A DNA stretch of 64,000 nt. It comes from Manihot esculenta. Lineage: Eukaryota > Streptophyta > Magnoliopsida > Malpighiales > Euphorbiaceae. This document shows, piece after piece, positions 35,866-46,900 of the stretch. The position numbers and the translations under genes are program-made. The first letter of the stretch is position 1. Every line of letters starts with the position of its first letter. Below the pieces are notes generated by a model. The model did no database searches. It was not told where the DNA came from and saw only the letters and a list, made by a program, of their open reading frames with translations. Location: NCBI RefSeq assembly GCF_001659605.2, contig NC_035172.2:34585342-34649341 (forward strand), written 5' to 3'.

Positions 35866-37554
35866 GGGCACTGTCTCAAGCAGATAAGGAGGTTCTCTTG
35901 AAAACAGTCCTCCAAGCTTTGCCAAACTATGTGATGAGCTTATTTTTATTTCCTCGGACTCTTTGTGATGAACTGCAACGCATGATGACTAGATATTGGT
36001 GGAGTAAGGGGGCGGATCAAAATCGGGGTATTCATTGGCTGGGTTGGCACAGAATGGCAAAGCACAAATATGATGGCGGGCTAGGTTTCAAAATTCTTCA
36101 TAAGTTTAACTTGGCCATGCTTGGGAAGCAAGGCTGGCACATTATCAACAGGCCTCAGTCCTTAGTGGCTCGTGTACTTAAGGCCCGCTATTTTTCGACA
36201 CAATCTTTCTTTGAAGCTCCTTTGGGAAGTAACCCTAGTTTTTTGTGGCGCAGCATATGGGAAACTCAGGGTCTGATTCGAGCTGGGGCTTACTGGAGGA
36301 TTGGGAATGGTCAGTCAGTTTCAGTCTGGGGGCAACCCTGGTTGAGAGAGCTGCCTGAGTCCCTGGTTTCCACAACCCCTCCTTTGAACTATGCTAGAGT
36401 TGTTGTTTCAGATCTCATAATTAACCACAGATGGAATGAGAGTTTAATTGCACAGATGTTCAACGAAAGAGATAGAAGTTGTATTTTGAACATCCCTCTT
36501 AGTATTTCATCGTGTTCTGATACATGGTGCTGGAAATTCGATTCCAAAGGTCACTATTCGGTTAAGAGTGCATATAGGTTCCTGGTTGATGGCTTTCAAC
36601 ATAGGGAAGGGAGCGATATATGGAAAAGGTTCTGGAAAGCTAAAGTTCCCCCAAAAGTGCTCAATTTCTGCTGGCGGGCTCTAGTTAATGTTGTCCCTTG
36701 CCTCTCGTCACTTCAGTCCAAGAGAGTCCCAGTTGATCCTTCATGCCCGTTGTGTCATGTAGCCCCTGAGAATGTCTTGTATATTCTGATTTAGTGCCCT
36801 TTTGCCCGCAGCTGCTGGTTAAGCTCGCCGTTGGGTTGGCCTGCGCCTTCTGCATCTTCTTTAAATGAGTGGTTTTCTTTAGCCTTCTCTTCTGCTTCTG
36901 TGGAAAATGCCTCCCTTATGCTAATGATCTTATGGGCTTTGTGGCAAAATAGGAACAATGTTGTATGGAAGGGTCAGGGTCAGACTGCGAGTGGTGTGTT
37001 CTTTATGGCTCTGAATTTTTTGCAGCAATGGAAAGCAGCCCGGGTCGTGTCCTCAGTAAGCACCATTGTCGACCCGGCTCGCTCGATCTGGTCTCCTCCG
37101 CCGCACGGTTGGATCAAGGCAAACATTGACGCCTCTTTAAGCTTGCAACGAGGTTCGGTAGGTTTCGGTTGTGTAATCCGGAAGGATGATGGGAGTTTTG
37201 TGGCTGCTAGAGCAGGCTCTTTTTATAGCCAGATGGATGCAAAGTGTGCTGAAGCTATAGCATTCCGGGAAGCATTGAGCTGGATTAAAGAGTGTGGATG
37301 GGATCGAGTTCTTTTCGAATTGGATGCTCAGGTACTTGTGATGTCAGTTAATTGTGTTTTGTTAGATGATTTATCGTCTTTTGGCCTTTTGGTTGCTTCT
37401 ATCTAGTTATGAGGAAGCAAAGTGTGTTTTTGTTCATAGATCTGCGAATGATGTCGCTCATGTTCTAGCAATATCGGCTCATTCTGATTCAGTTCAAGGA
37501 GTTTTGATTGATATCCCTCTTCCTCATATTGTTTTTTTGTTCTCTTTGAATTAA
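35866..37554 (+). pseudogene. LINE ORF2 C-terminal remnant: RT end, zf-RVT and RNase H
   Basis: The frame opens with the distal reverse-transcriptase region (LSQADKEVLLKTVLQALPNY) and continues through YWWSKGADQNRGIHWLGWH, GLGFKILHKFNLAMLGKQGW and WRIGNGQSVSVWGQPWL to the zinc knuckle CPLC. An in-frame TAG at about 36792 interrupts it just before the last knuckle Cys, and the knuckle His is Tyr. The same frame resumes into a plant L1 RNase H domain with NIDAS, AEAIAFREAL and ELDAQVL carrying the acidic residues. At about 37400 a frameshift moves the reading to the +1 frame, which ends in FVHRSANDVAHVLA. The copy cannot make an active protein. Confidence 0.9.
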
Positions 37555-37585
37555 TGAAGTTTTCTTGTTATTTTAAAAAAAAAAA
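35866..37585 (+). mobile_element. 5'-truncated L1-type LINE with poly(A) end
   Basis: Recognisable LINE coding begins abruptly at about 35866 and the copy ends with a short untranslated piece and an A-run at about 37574-37585. This is the usual product of incomplete target-primed reverse transcription. A clear target-site duplication could not be found. The coding content is described in the next entry. Confidence 0.88.
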
Positions 37586-37831
37586 TCTTATAAAAAAAAT
37601 ATTACTTTTAATTTTTAAAAATAATAATAACTAAATTAAAAGTAATAATAACCAATAGTTAACGGTTGATAATTAATATCTGACAATGTATGTCATAAGC
37701 ATTTAATAAAATTATATGTATAATGATTATTATTTATGTATAAATGAGCAATGATAATATAATTATTAATCCATTATTAAAATATATTAAATTTTTGTAC
37801 ATATTATTATCATATAAAAATAGATAATATA

Positions 37832-38278
37832 TGATATTTTAAAATTAAAATAAAAAAATTTACAGTCATTGTGTAATTTTAGATAAAGAGGAAGACATTG
37901 CTTTCCTTTTATCCCTTTCCTTTTATTTACTAGTGATGTTTAACTATTTCTCTACTATAGTGCCAATTATTTCTGTTATTCAAGTCTATATATGCAGATA
38001 TATAAAATCTCTCTCTCCATATCAAACGACTATTTAATTTTTTCTGCACGCATACGGATAGGGTTGTGAAGTGACCAGACCTGCTCTCCTTCCTCTAATT
38101 ACATCATCAAACTGAGTTTCCTTCGGAAGGCCCCGCGTGGGAGGCTAATTTGGCCTGATTTCTTAATTGGGCTAAGACGCGCAATCTGATTTGATTCAAA
38201 AGACTTGATGGGTTTTGAACTTGTCTTGCTCATTAGGATTTGACCTTACTCCAAATATAAAAAGTTGGACGATTATAG
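37832..38278 (+). mobile_element. LTR-like repeat family, copy D
   Basis: It begins TGATATTTTAAAATT and ends near AAAGTTGGACGATTATAG. It carries the family blocks CTTTTATTTACTAGTGATG, CTACTATAGTGCC, CGACTATTTAATTTT and CTCCAAATATAAAAAGTTGG. Its flanks do not show a clean duplication. It sits about 250 bp downstream of the LINE. Confidence 0.7.
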
Positions 38279-38811
38279 TATAATTGACTAATTTAATTTT
38301 TACGTATAATATTAAGTAGAAAATATTGTAATTTTTAATTTTTTAAACAGTACTATAATATAAATAAAAAATCAAACCAACAATCATCTAATAGTACAAA
38401 AAATTGCTAAAAATATAACTAATTGATCGATTTCTTATTTAAAGCGTCCATTGGTAACTGATAATTTTTTTTATATGAAACAGCGTTTTATTAAATTATT
38501 TATTTCTTTGTAGAAAATTATTATTTTTTTAAATAAATAAATTACTAAAAATATCTTAGGCATTTGAACTGTACGGCTTTGACTCTGTTATTTGATCTAC
38601 GCTACTGAACTTGTAATTCTCAACATTATTTCTCATTTATTTTAATCAATCCATTTAAAATAAATAAATTTAAAAATTGTCACGTTATTTACGTAACCAA
38701 ACATGTCTTATTGTTTAAACGTCATTGCATCGATCATCATCATTCAAATTATTATTTAGTGATAACAAAAATAAATATAATAATTTTTAAATTATTATTA
38801 TTCAGCTATTA

Positions 38812-39226
38812 TGATATTCAATCATTTTATATTTGAGGCAAGATTAAGTCTGATGAGACACGAAAACCTAAAATTCATCCAACCATTTCTTAAGTAAATA
38901 AATTTATATTGCGCGTTTCAGTCCAATTAAAAAATTAGGTCTAACAGACTTCACATACGGATTCTTCTAAAAGAAATTCAGCATAGTGATAGTGACCAGA
39001 GAAAGGAAGGCGAGTCTACTCACTTCGCAGCTCTATCCGCATGAACACCAGAAGAATTAAATGGTCACCTAAAGTAAAGAGAAGTTCTGACACATCATAT
39101 AACACTGTAGCAGAAAAATAATTAAATATCACTAGCAGATAAAATGATAAAAAGTAGCAATATATTTTTTTTCATCCAAATTCAAATGACCACCATAAAC
39201 TCTATTTTCTAAATTTTAAAACACTA
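38812..39226 (-). mobile_element. LTR-like repeat family, copy E
   Basis: This reverse-orientation copy begins TGATATTCAATCATTTTATA (complement of the family 3' end) and ends TTTTAAAACACTA (complement of the 5' end). GAATTAAATGGTCACC and AGAGAAGTTCTGACACATCA match the family core in reverse. Flanking pentamers TATTA and AACTA agree poorly. It forms an inverted pair with copy D. Confidence 0.7.
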
Positions 39227-39952
39227 AACTATAATTAAATTAAAATATATATTATTTTTATAATAATATAATAATTTTAATTATTTTAATAGTTATTATT
39301 TATTTTAGCAGTGAATTAATTTGATAATTCATAATTTACCGTTTTAATCACTAAATACTAATAATTTGAGCTCAGAATGATAATTTAGTGGTACACAAGA
39401 CAAAAAAAGCACCCAATTAGTGGAAAACATGTATAGACTATTATTTTGATTGTAAGGAGGATCACGTAAGCGTAATGTACAAGAGTTTTGATTGACAAAT
39501 TAATTTCTTAAAATATTAGTCTAAATAATATTAGGAAAAGGTTTTTAATTGTTTCTTATTATAAAAATGGAATATGGTGTTAAAAATTGCTTTTTTGAAA
39601 AAAAATATTATTTTAAATATTATTGAAAAAAACATTTTTATTCTTTTTAAAGTTGTTTTGTTTAAATTATAACAATTTAACTTTTAATACAATTTGGTAA
39701 TATATTTAAGAAGATATGTGTCTTTCCTAACAACAATCCCTGTTAATTCTTTGTAAATAATTTAAATTTTGATATCAACAAAAATAATTAAAAAAATATA
39801 TATATAGAAGCAAAGTAAACCAAGACTAAGAAAACTTGGTAAATCGAATTAAAAATTTAGAGTCTAATGAGTAATTCTTTGTCAATAATAGATTTTATAA
39901 AAAAAAAAATTAATTTCAATAAATTGATAAGAATTTAATAATAACTAAAATT

Positions 39953-40303
39953 TGATGTTTTGAAATCCATAAAAAGTAGAGTTTTAGAGTGTGTATAAAG
40001 TTAATTTGGAGAGATTGCGTCTTTTTCTCTTGATTTTTTTTCTTATCCTTTAGTGACGTATAACCGCCATCTTGCTATAGTGTCACATATTTTTGTCATA
40101 CACTGGCTCATCTTCATCAGACGATCATTTAATTATCTTTCGGTGCGCGTGGTGATAGAGTCACAACATAACTAGCTTGCTTTCCTATTCTCCTATCACA
40201 TCAAACAAGTTAGACATCTTTTTTGATACTCTAATGAATTTCAGATTTATTTATTTCTTTAGAGTTTGACTTCAAACTGAATTTCAGAGACCAACAATTA
40301 TCA
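39953..40303 (+). mobile_element. LTR-like repeat family, copy F
   Basis: 351 bp, from TGATGTTTTGAAATCC to CCAACAATTATCA, flanked by perfect AAATT duplications at 39948-39952 and 40304-40308. It contains CTTTAGTGACGTATAACCGC, TGCTATAGTGTCAC and GACGATCATTTAATT. It is the second copy in the window with perfect LTR-type insertion marks. Confidence 0.82.
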
Positions 40304-40308
40304 AAATT

Positions 40309-41879
40309 CATTAGAAATAATAATAATGAAGTCATCCATGTGCCTGAAAGGACATGAAGAGCCAATGTATAAGGATGGGTTGTGATTAGGTAACCCTACC
40401 AAACATTTTTATTAGAGACAAAAAAATAACCAAGCAAAAGTGGATTTGGGGGCTTACTGACTTGATAAAAAAAATAATAAAGCAAAATTTCTTGATGTGG
40501 TAATGTTCTTAATTTTTATTTTTTTTAAATTTGGGGGGCGAAGTACATTACATAAGAAGAAGAATATTCAGTTGTTGTTGTATGATGAAATTGTAAGGAA
40601 GTGCCACTTCAGCATTCCTTGGCATTTGGCAAAAAAATTTTGGAGTGAATGATTGAAGGCTTTACCCTCAATCATCTTTCTAATCATCACCTTCTCTTCT
40701 TCACTTTACTTCCCTTTCTCATTTTTCTTTTACTTTCTTTCAATTTGTTATTCAAAACCACAATTATTATTCAATTAAATTCAATTTTTATACATAATTA
40801 GATTTAGAATAATTTATTTAATATTCTATCCATCTTGTAAGCTTACTCTCTCTTTCTCTTTCATGAATTATTGATTATCTTTTTATTTTAAACGTGATTA
40901 TCTTTCATGAATATTAATTTATTAATATAATATATTTACTGTGTATTAAATTTATTTATTTTAAATCTGATTTAACAATATTACTTATTTAAATTTTAAT
41001 AAAATGAGATAATTAAATATATTTTTTTCCCAGCTTTCCAGAAGAGGCATTTTCAATAATAGCAGCCAAAAGCCGTTAAATTCCCACTCTACACGCGCAA
41101 CGCAACGCCACTCCCATATCCACGCGCTCTATCCATTCTCACAACTGACATTCAAATTCATGCGATAACGTCCTCATTCTTTCCCCTATCCATTCACGCT
41201 CAAACAAAGGCGTGTGTATAACACGCCCTTCACTTCTCCTGATACACAAATCCAACGCGTGGTTAATAAATTACCAAAAAAGGAAGAGAAATCGGATGCA
41301 TTGATTAGGCCCGGCCGCCGGTGAATGGATCGAAAGATGACGTAAGGTGTAAACGTAGGGAAGGATCTGTTCTGTGGATGTGGGTGCGCAGGATAAGATT
41401 TGCCAGAAGTAGTGAAAGATACCTGGTGCGCATATTAGCTATTGATAGTGGAAGCATATGTGTAATCTTTGACTCTCTGTAGCTCACGATAGGCCAAAGC
41501 AAAGCTGCACCAAATAATTATATTGTGTATATTTATTTTTGATGGGACAGTATTTTTATCATTGTTTATAAGCCAAATGCGTATGTGTATTAGTGGAAGT
41601 CACTCATGTGAATAAGAATTTTTTAATATATATAATTTGATTAATTTAGATTAGTGGGTAAATATATTAATAAAAAATAAAAAATATATAGTAAAAAATA
41701 AAATAAATATTATTAATTTAATAATATTTAAATTATATTTAATATTGATAAAATTTTTAGTTGGATTTTAAATAAGAGTTTATTATAAAAGAGATAAAGT
41801 ATGGGCGGTAAAAAAAATAAAAAAAAATTATTGAAATAAATAAAATAATGAAAATTAAGAATAAGAGAAAAAAGAAAAG
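40309..41879. other. Intergenic and probable promoter region of the TGA gene
   Basis: AT-rich sequence with a GC-richer patch at 41060-41300 holding three CGCG-core sites (ACGCGC at 41093-41098 and 41122-41127, ACGCGT at 41255-41260), the core bound by CAMTA factors. The transcription start of the TGA gene is not determined. A leader exon near 41.9-42.2 kb is likely. Confidence 0.4.
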
Positions 41880-43999
41880 AACAGTTGGAAGAAAGGGGAG
41901 TCTCTTTTAAGCTGTCGTGTTGCCAAATTGATTCTTATTGGAAATGATGATGGGACTAAGAACATTGAGAGGATCACTTGAAGAACTAGAATTACTAGGG
42001 TTTCGATTTAGACTTGCAGTTTTTGCTTCTGGTTTTGAAGGCGGGAAACTCTCTCATGTTGCTTTGACTTGAAACCATTGATAAAGGTTTGTGTTTTTTT
42101 TTTTTTGGGTGGTTTTTTCCGGTTCCTTTTGGTGTGCGTTTCATTGAGAAGTCTGTTTGGTTGCTGAGGAAGTTGAGGAAGGGGAAGCAATTGGAAATTC
42201 AGATTATTTTTTGGGCTTTGGAGATGTTGAGTTGTTACTGAAACCAGGAATAGTGGTACTCAATTGAGTTTAAATGAAGTGTTGTACTCAGAGATGAAAG
42301 AAGATTGGATTTGTTAGCTATCTATGCGTGTGTGTGCCTGCGTGTTTGTGTACAGAACACGTATATCTGTTTGGTTTCATGGTGTACATATGTTTTCTAG
42401 TACCCAAAGGGGGTGTTTTGGTTATTTGTGGCTTAGAGAGATGTCGGGTTTGTGAGTTTATTTCGAGGGTTAAGTTATGGTTTTATGATGAAATAACAAA
42501 TCATGGATTGAATGGAAGGATTGTTCTTCTGCCTCTATCTCTCTCTTTTGGGTTGCTGTGCTTCTGTGCGTAAGTTTTGGGCGCTTTTTTTTTTTTTTTT
42601 TTGGGGGGGGGGATTGTTTTAGTAAATTCTGATGTTTTTTTATTTTCTTAATCAACAAATAAACTCATCTCTGTTGAATTTGGAAGTAAAAAATCCGGAT
42701 ATGTGATTTCAGCTATCAGTTGGGCAAAAAAGTTTATTATGGCTAGATGTGTAATATGTTCAGCTCCAGTGTGAAGTGGAAACGTAATAGTGAACTTAGA
42801 AGAGTCCTCTGTTGTTTTGGAGGTTAATTGTTGTCCACAGCATTTCTGCTTTTGTGGATGCTCTTTAAGTCGATGGGTGAATGATGCTCTTTAAGTCGAT
42901 GGTGAAAAATGCTTGAGCATATATTTCTGGAAAATTTCACCCAAGTTTAGCTTGCTTGTTTTACTTTGGTTTTGTGGACTTCCTGTTGTGGCAACTTCAT
43001 ACACAATTTTTCATTGTTCGAATTCCAACTTTTTCTTGTTCATATCTCCTTTCTTATACTGTTCATTATCATCCTTGATTACAGATGTTAGGCTAAAATT
43101 TTGGCTTCTCAGGATGTATTAATTGATGCATCTTCACTTATAAAATCATTAAAAGTTATTTCCTTCACTCTGGGTGGGGACTTTAACTTCTTATAAATCT
43201 ATAAAAAATCTAGGTGATCCTTTTGTTTCTCATTTCTCTTTATTTCTTTCTTCCTCTTATTTATTCATCTTAATCTGAGAGGGTGTTCACTTGAAAGAGG
43301 TGCCAACTGACAATGGTTGAGGATAAATATGTTTAAAGATAGCAACTAGGTCTACAATAAGCATGTCAAGGGAGACAAGTAAACAGTGAGATCCTATACT
43401 GCTAATGGTTGTTTAGGGCTGAACCTGGACAAAAGAAAATAATTCCAAAACAGGAAGTGATGCTTAGTGAGTATTTCGTTTGTTCCATTTTACAGTAATA
43501 TCTGTCTCAGTATAGCATTGATTTTCCTGGCAGAGTGTGGCCCTTTGTGGAAATGTTGGCAACTTGGGCACTTGCACCGGCCATCATTGCCCTTCATTTT
43601 GCTATAAATTTGCTATCTTGGACTCCCTAGATTCAAGTTATGGCAGAAAAACACCTTGAGTGTTGACGTGCAATGGGGCATTTTGCTTGTACTTTGATAG
43701 CATAACATTGTAGCAGTGGCTTCAATAAAAATTTCAACCTTTTTACCTTCTAAGTTTCCTAGGAGCATTCTTCTGCACTGCAGTTCTGTCTGTTTGAAAA
43801 TATAATTAGTTAGTCAATCTATCTCACTGCAGTTTTCTTTTTTTCAGAAACTCAGTTCTCATGCTTACCTTTGAATGATAATATTAGCTCTGAAATTCTT
43901 ATATTTATTGAAACAGAAGTTTATCTTCTTTTCTTGACCACATATATGCAGTTTGTTCCAAAAGCTTATTGAGCTACTCCTATCATCAGTAGAAGAAGC
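41880..43999 (+). other. Probable 5' leader and leader intron of the TGA gene
   Basis: An acceptor (ATATATGCAG|TTTGTTCC) at 43951 precedes 48 leader bases and the ATG at 44000, so an intron lies upstream within the untranslated leader. Its donor was not fixed, and a purine- and T-rich leader around 41.88-42.25 kb is the likely first exon. A T-run followed by a G-run (about 42584-42612) lies inside. Several short open frames here are not supported as genes. Confidence 0.45.
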
Positions 44000-46900
44000 A
44001 TGAACTCTCCATCTACACAGTTTGTCTCCCCAGGAAGGATGGGTATGTATGAGCCTATCCACCAGATTGGCATGTGGGGAGAAAATTTTAAGAGTAATGG
44101 AATTTCAAATGCATCACCATCAATGTTTATACCTGGCAATCCAAATTCATCTCAGTCAATACTAATACCAGCAGAGACAAAGCTAGACAATCAGGTGGAA
44201 CTTGTTCAAGTTCATTCTGCTAAACCTTGTAGTTTTTTAATCTTTTTCTGATTTTTATGCTAAAGCATATTTTTTATGTAATTTCTCTAGTCAGAAGATA
44301 CTTCACATGGTACACTTGGGCCTTCTTCTAGCAAATATGATCAAGAAGCAAGTAAACCCATTGACAAGGCAAGTATAATGGTCTCACACTCTCTCTCTTC
44401 CTGATTTATTATTCTCCCATTACTAGATCTAAATTTTCAGTTTGCATGGATGCACTATATTCATTTTTGAATGCCTTCTGGTTCATTAAATTCCAATTTT
44501 ATCTTTCCTTTAGTTCTAGTTAATTTTTAATTGAGGATGATGCTTCTTGCTGGCTGGTCTTCTGAAATGTCATCGATATTTGGTTCACAAATTTACATTA
44601 ATAGTGTTTACAGGTACAAAGACGTCTTGCACAAAACCGTGAGGCTGCTCGTAAAAGCCGTCTAAGGAAAAAGGTATGAAGGATTGTATATTAAAACTAA
44701 TTATCTAAATGCAATAAGTGATTCTCTATGGTGATTCGAATTTATTTAATTTTTTGCAGGCGTATGTTCAGCAGTTAGAATCAAGTCGTTTAAAGCTGTT
44801 TCAGTTGGAGCAGGAGCTTGAAAGGGCTAGACATCAGGCATGGAGAATATTTATATTTTGTTTTGTTACTGTCTTGACCGAATAAACTGCCTCTTTTCCT
44901 CATTTTCTAATCAGTTGAGGCAAATATATATTTTACTGCAGGGTCTATATGTAGGTGGGTTGGAAACTAGTCAGATGGGGTTTGCGGGGCCAATTAACCC
45001 AGGTTTGTTTGTAAAAATGCTGGCATGATCATGCACTTCTTTTTACCTTGCTGTTAATTTGTCTTGCTGAAATTGCATGTCTCTCACTTTTGGTTGGATA
45101 TGTAGAACAAGCTCTAGTACCAAATCGATGTTTAACAAACTATACCAAATGGATGTAGAACTAGCTCTGATGCCAAATTGATATGGAACAAGTTGTAATG
45201 TCAATTTGATGTAGAATAAGTTCCAATACCAAATTGATGTAGAATTAGGGAACAAAGAGTGAGAAACAAATTCTCTGAGGGTAGAGAAAGTCATTCTCAA
45301 ATAAAGAAGAGAAATAAATTCTTGAATCTTATTATTACAGAGGTATTTATTGAATAATATTAATCCTCTTACTGCTAGAGTTAAGAAACCTTAAATAAGA
45401 AGCTATAAATCAAAAGCTAATTAGAAATACAAATCAATAAAACTTTCCTAAATAAAATATGGTAAAATTCTACTTCCTAATTCATAGCAACATACTAAAT
45501 AATATAAACTTCCTAATTTCACTATAAAAAAATGAACTTAAAATAATTCAAAAAAATATCTTCTTATACTGACAGTTGGTTTAGTAATTGACATCTAGGA
45601 ACTCAATGAACTCATTCTGTGGCATGGAAGAAATTTAAGCCTTTATCTTAGCAAACATTGTACAATTGGGTGGCACTTTATGCAATAAGCTTTTAAGCTC
45701 AAGTTGATAAATCTTTTATGTGAATATATTTTATCTGCTGCACGGATAGCTTTGATGATTCTAGATTATGTTCATATTGACTGTTGCTAGAGAACAAGGA
45801 AACTACTACAGAAAGGAAGTAGCTGATCAGGAAGACAGCTCAAACATGAAGTTGTTTGTTGCTATTTTAAAGTTTAATGCTTCGTAGTTATACCAAATTC
45901 TGTTTTGAAATTATGAAAACGAGAATATATCACATATTATAGGAAGGGAAAGAAAAGTAATAAGTAGAAGAGGAAAGAATTGGAGGGAAATAATTATAAC
46001 TGTTGTAACAGGAAAGAAGAGGGAAACAGAATGTTCTTTGTTTGTGTTGGTAAACTTATCTGTGCTCTATTCTTTTATGTTTTTCTATTCTATCATAAGC
46101 ACACAATGAGAATTCTGCAGGTATTGCCAATTTTGAGATGGAGTATGGTCACTGGTTGGAAGAACAAAATAAAAACATTCACGATTTAAGGAATGCTTTA
46201 AATGCTCATATAAGTGATAATGAGCTTCGCATACTCGTAGATACTGGCATAAACCACTATTCTGAACTTTTTCGCATGAAAGCAACTGCTGCAAAGGCTG
46301 ATGTTTTCTATCTGATGTCTGGAATGTGGAAATCATCAGCTGAACGGTTTTTCTTATGGATAGGAGGATTTCGCCCCTCAGAGCTTCTTAAGGTGATGCA
46401 CAAAGATTATGCATGTGAGGTTGTTAATATGTTGAAATATTGCAGTTAGGAATTGTGTGATCTATACACTTGTAATATATTGAAACAGAATAAATTGGAT
46501 GTCCTACTCCTTGTCCTAGGTGTAATACTGCTTCTTGCATTGTGGATTCTAGAGAAGATTAGATATGTGCACATATCCATGCACATCATAAGTTGAACCT
46601 ATGATTTACCCAGTCCCATTTTGGCACTTCACCTCTTGGATTTAGATCACTTGATTTAAGTCATTTGAAACTTTTATTTATGTCCATGCTATACTTTGTA
46701 TTCAAAGTTTCTTTTATGTCATACAGTCAGTCGGTTATTTGCTTGAGTATGTGAATAATCAGAAGAATCTGATTAATGCTCTTTCGATATCAGTTTGGTA
46801 TTAGTCTTTGATATATTTCCTTTGCTACACACTAGATTTTCTTCATGATATGTTGGTGACTTTGCGTCTTCTGTGTGATTGGTGGCCTTTTGATATGTAC

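Noticed and set aside
42328..42573. 81-codon frame upstream of the TGA start
   Set aside because: It lies in the leader or leader intron, Cys/Leu-rich without any domain. No evidence for translation.
44838..44890. Read-through of TGA exon 4 past the GC donor
   Set aside because: It would add hydrophobic residues and soon meet a stop. Family homology demands the junction at RARHQ|GLYVG.
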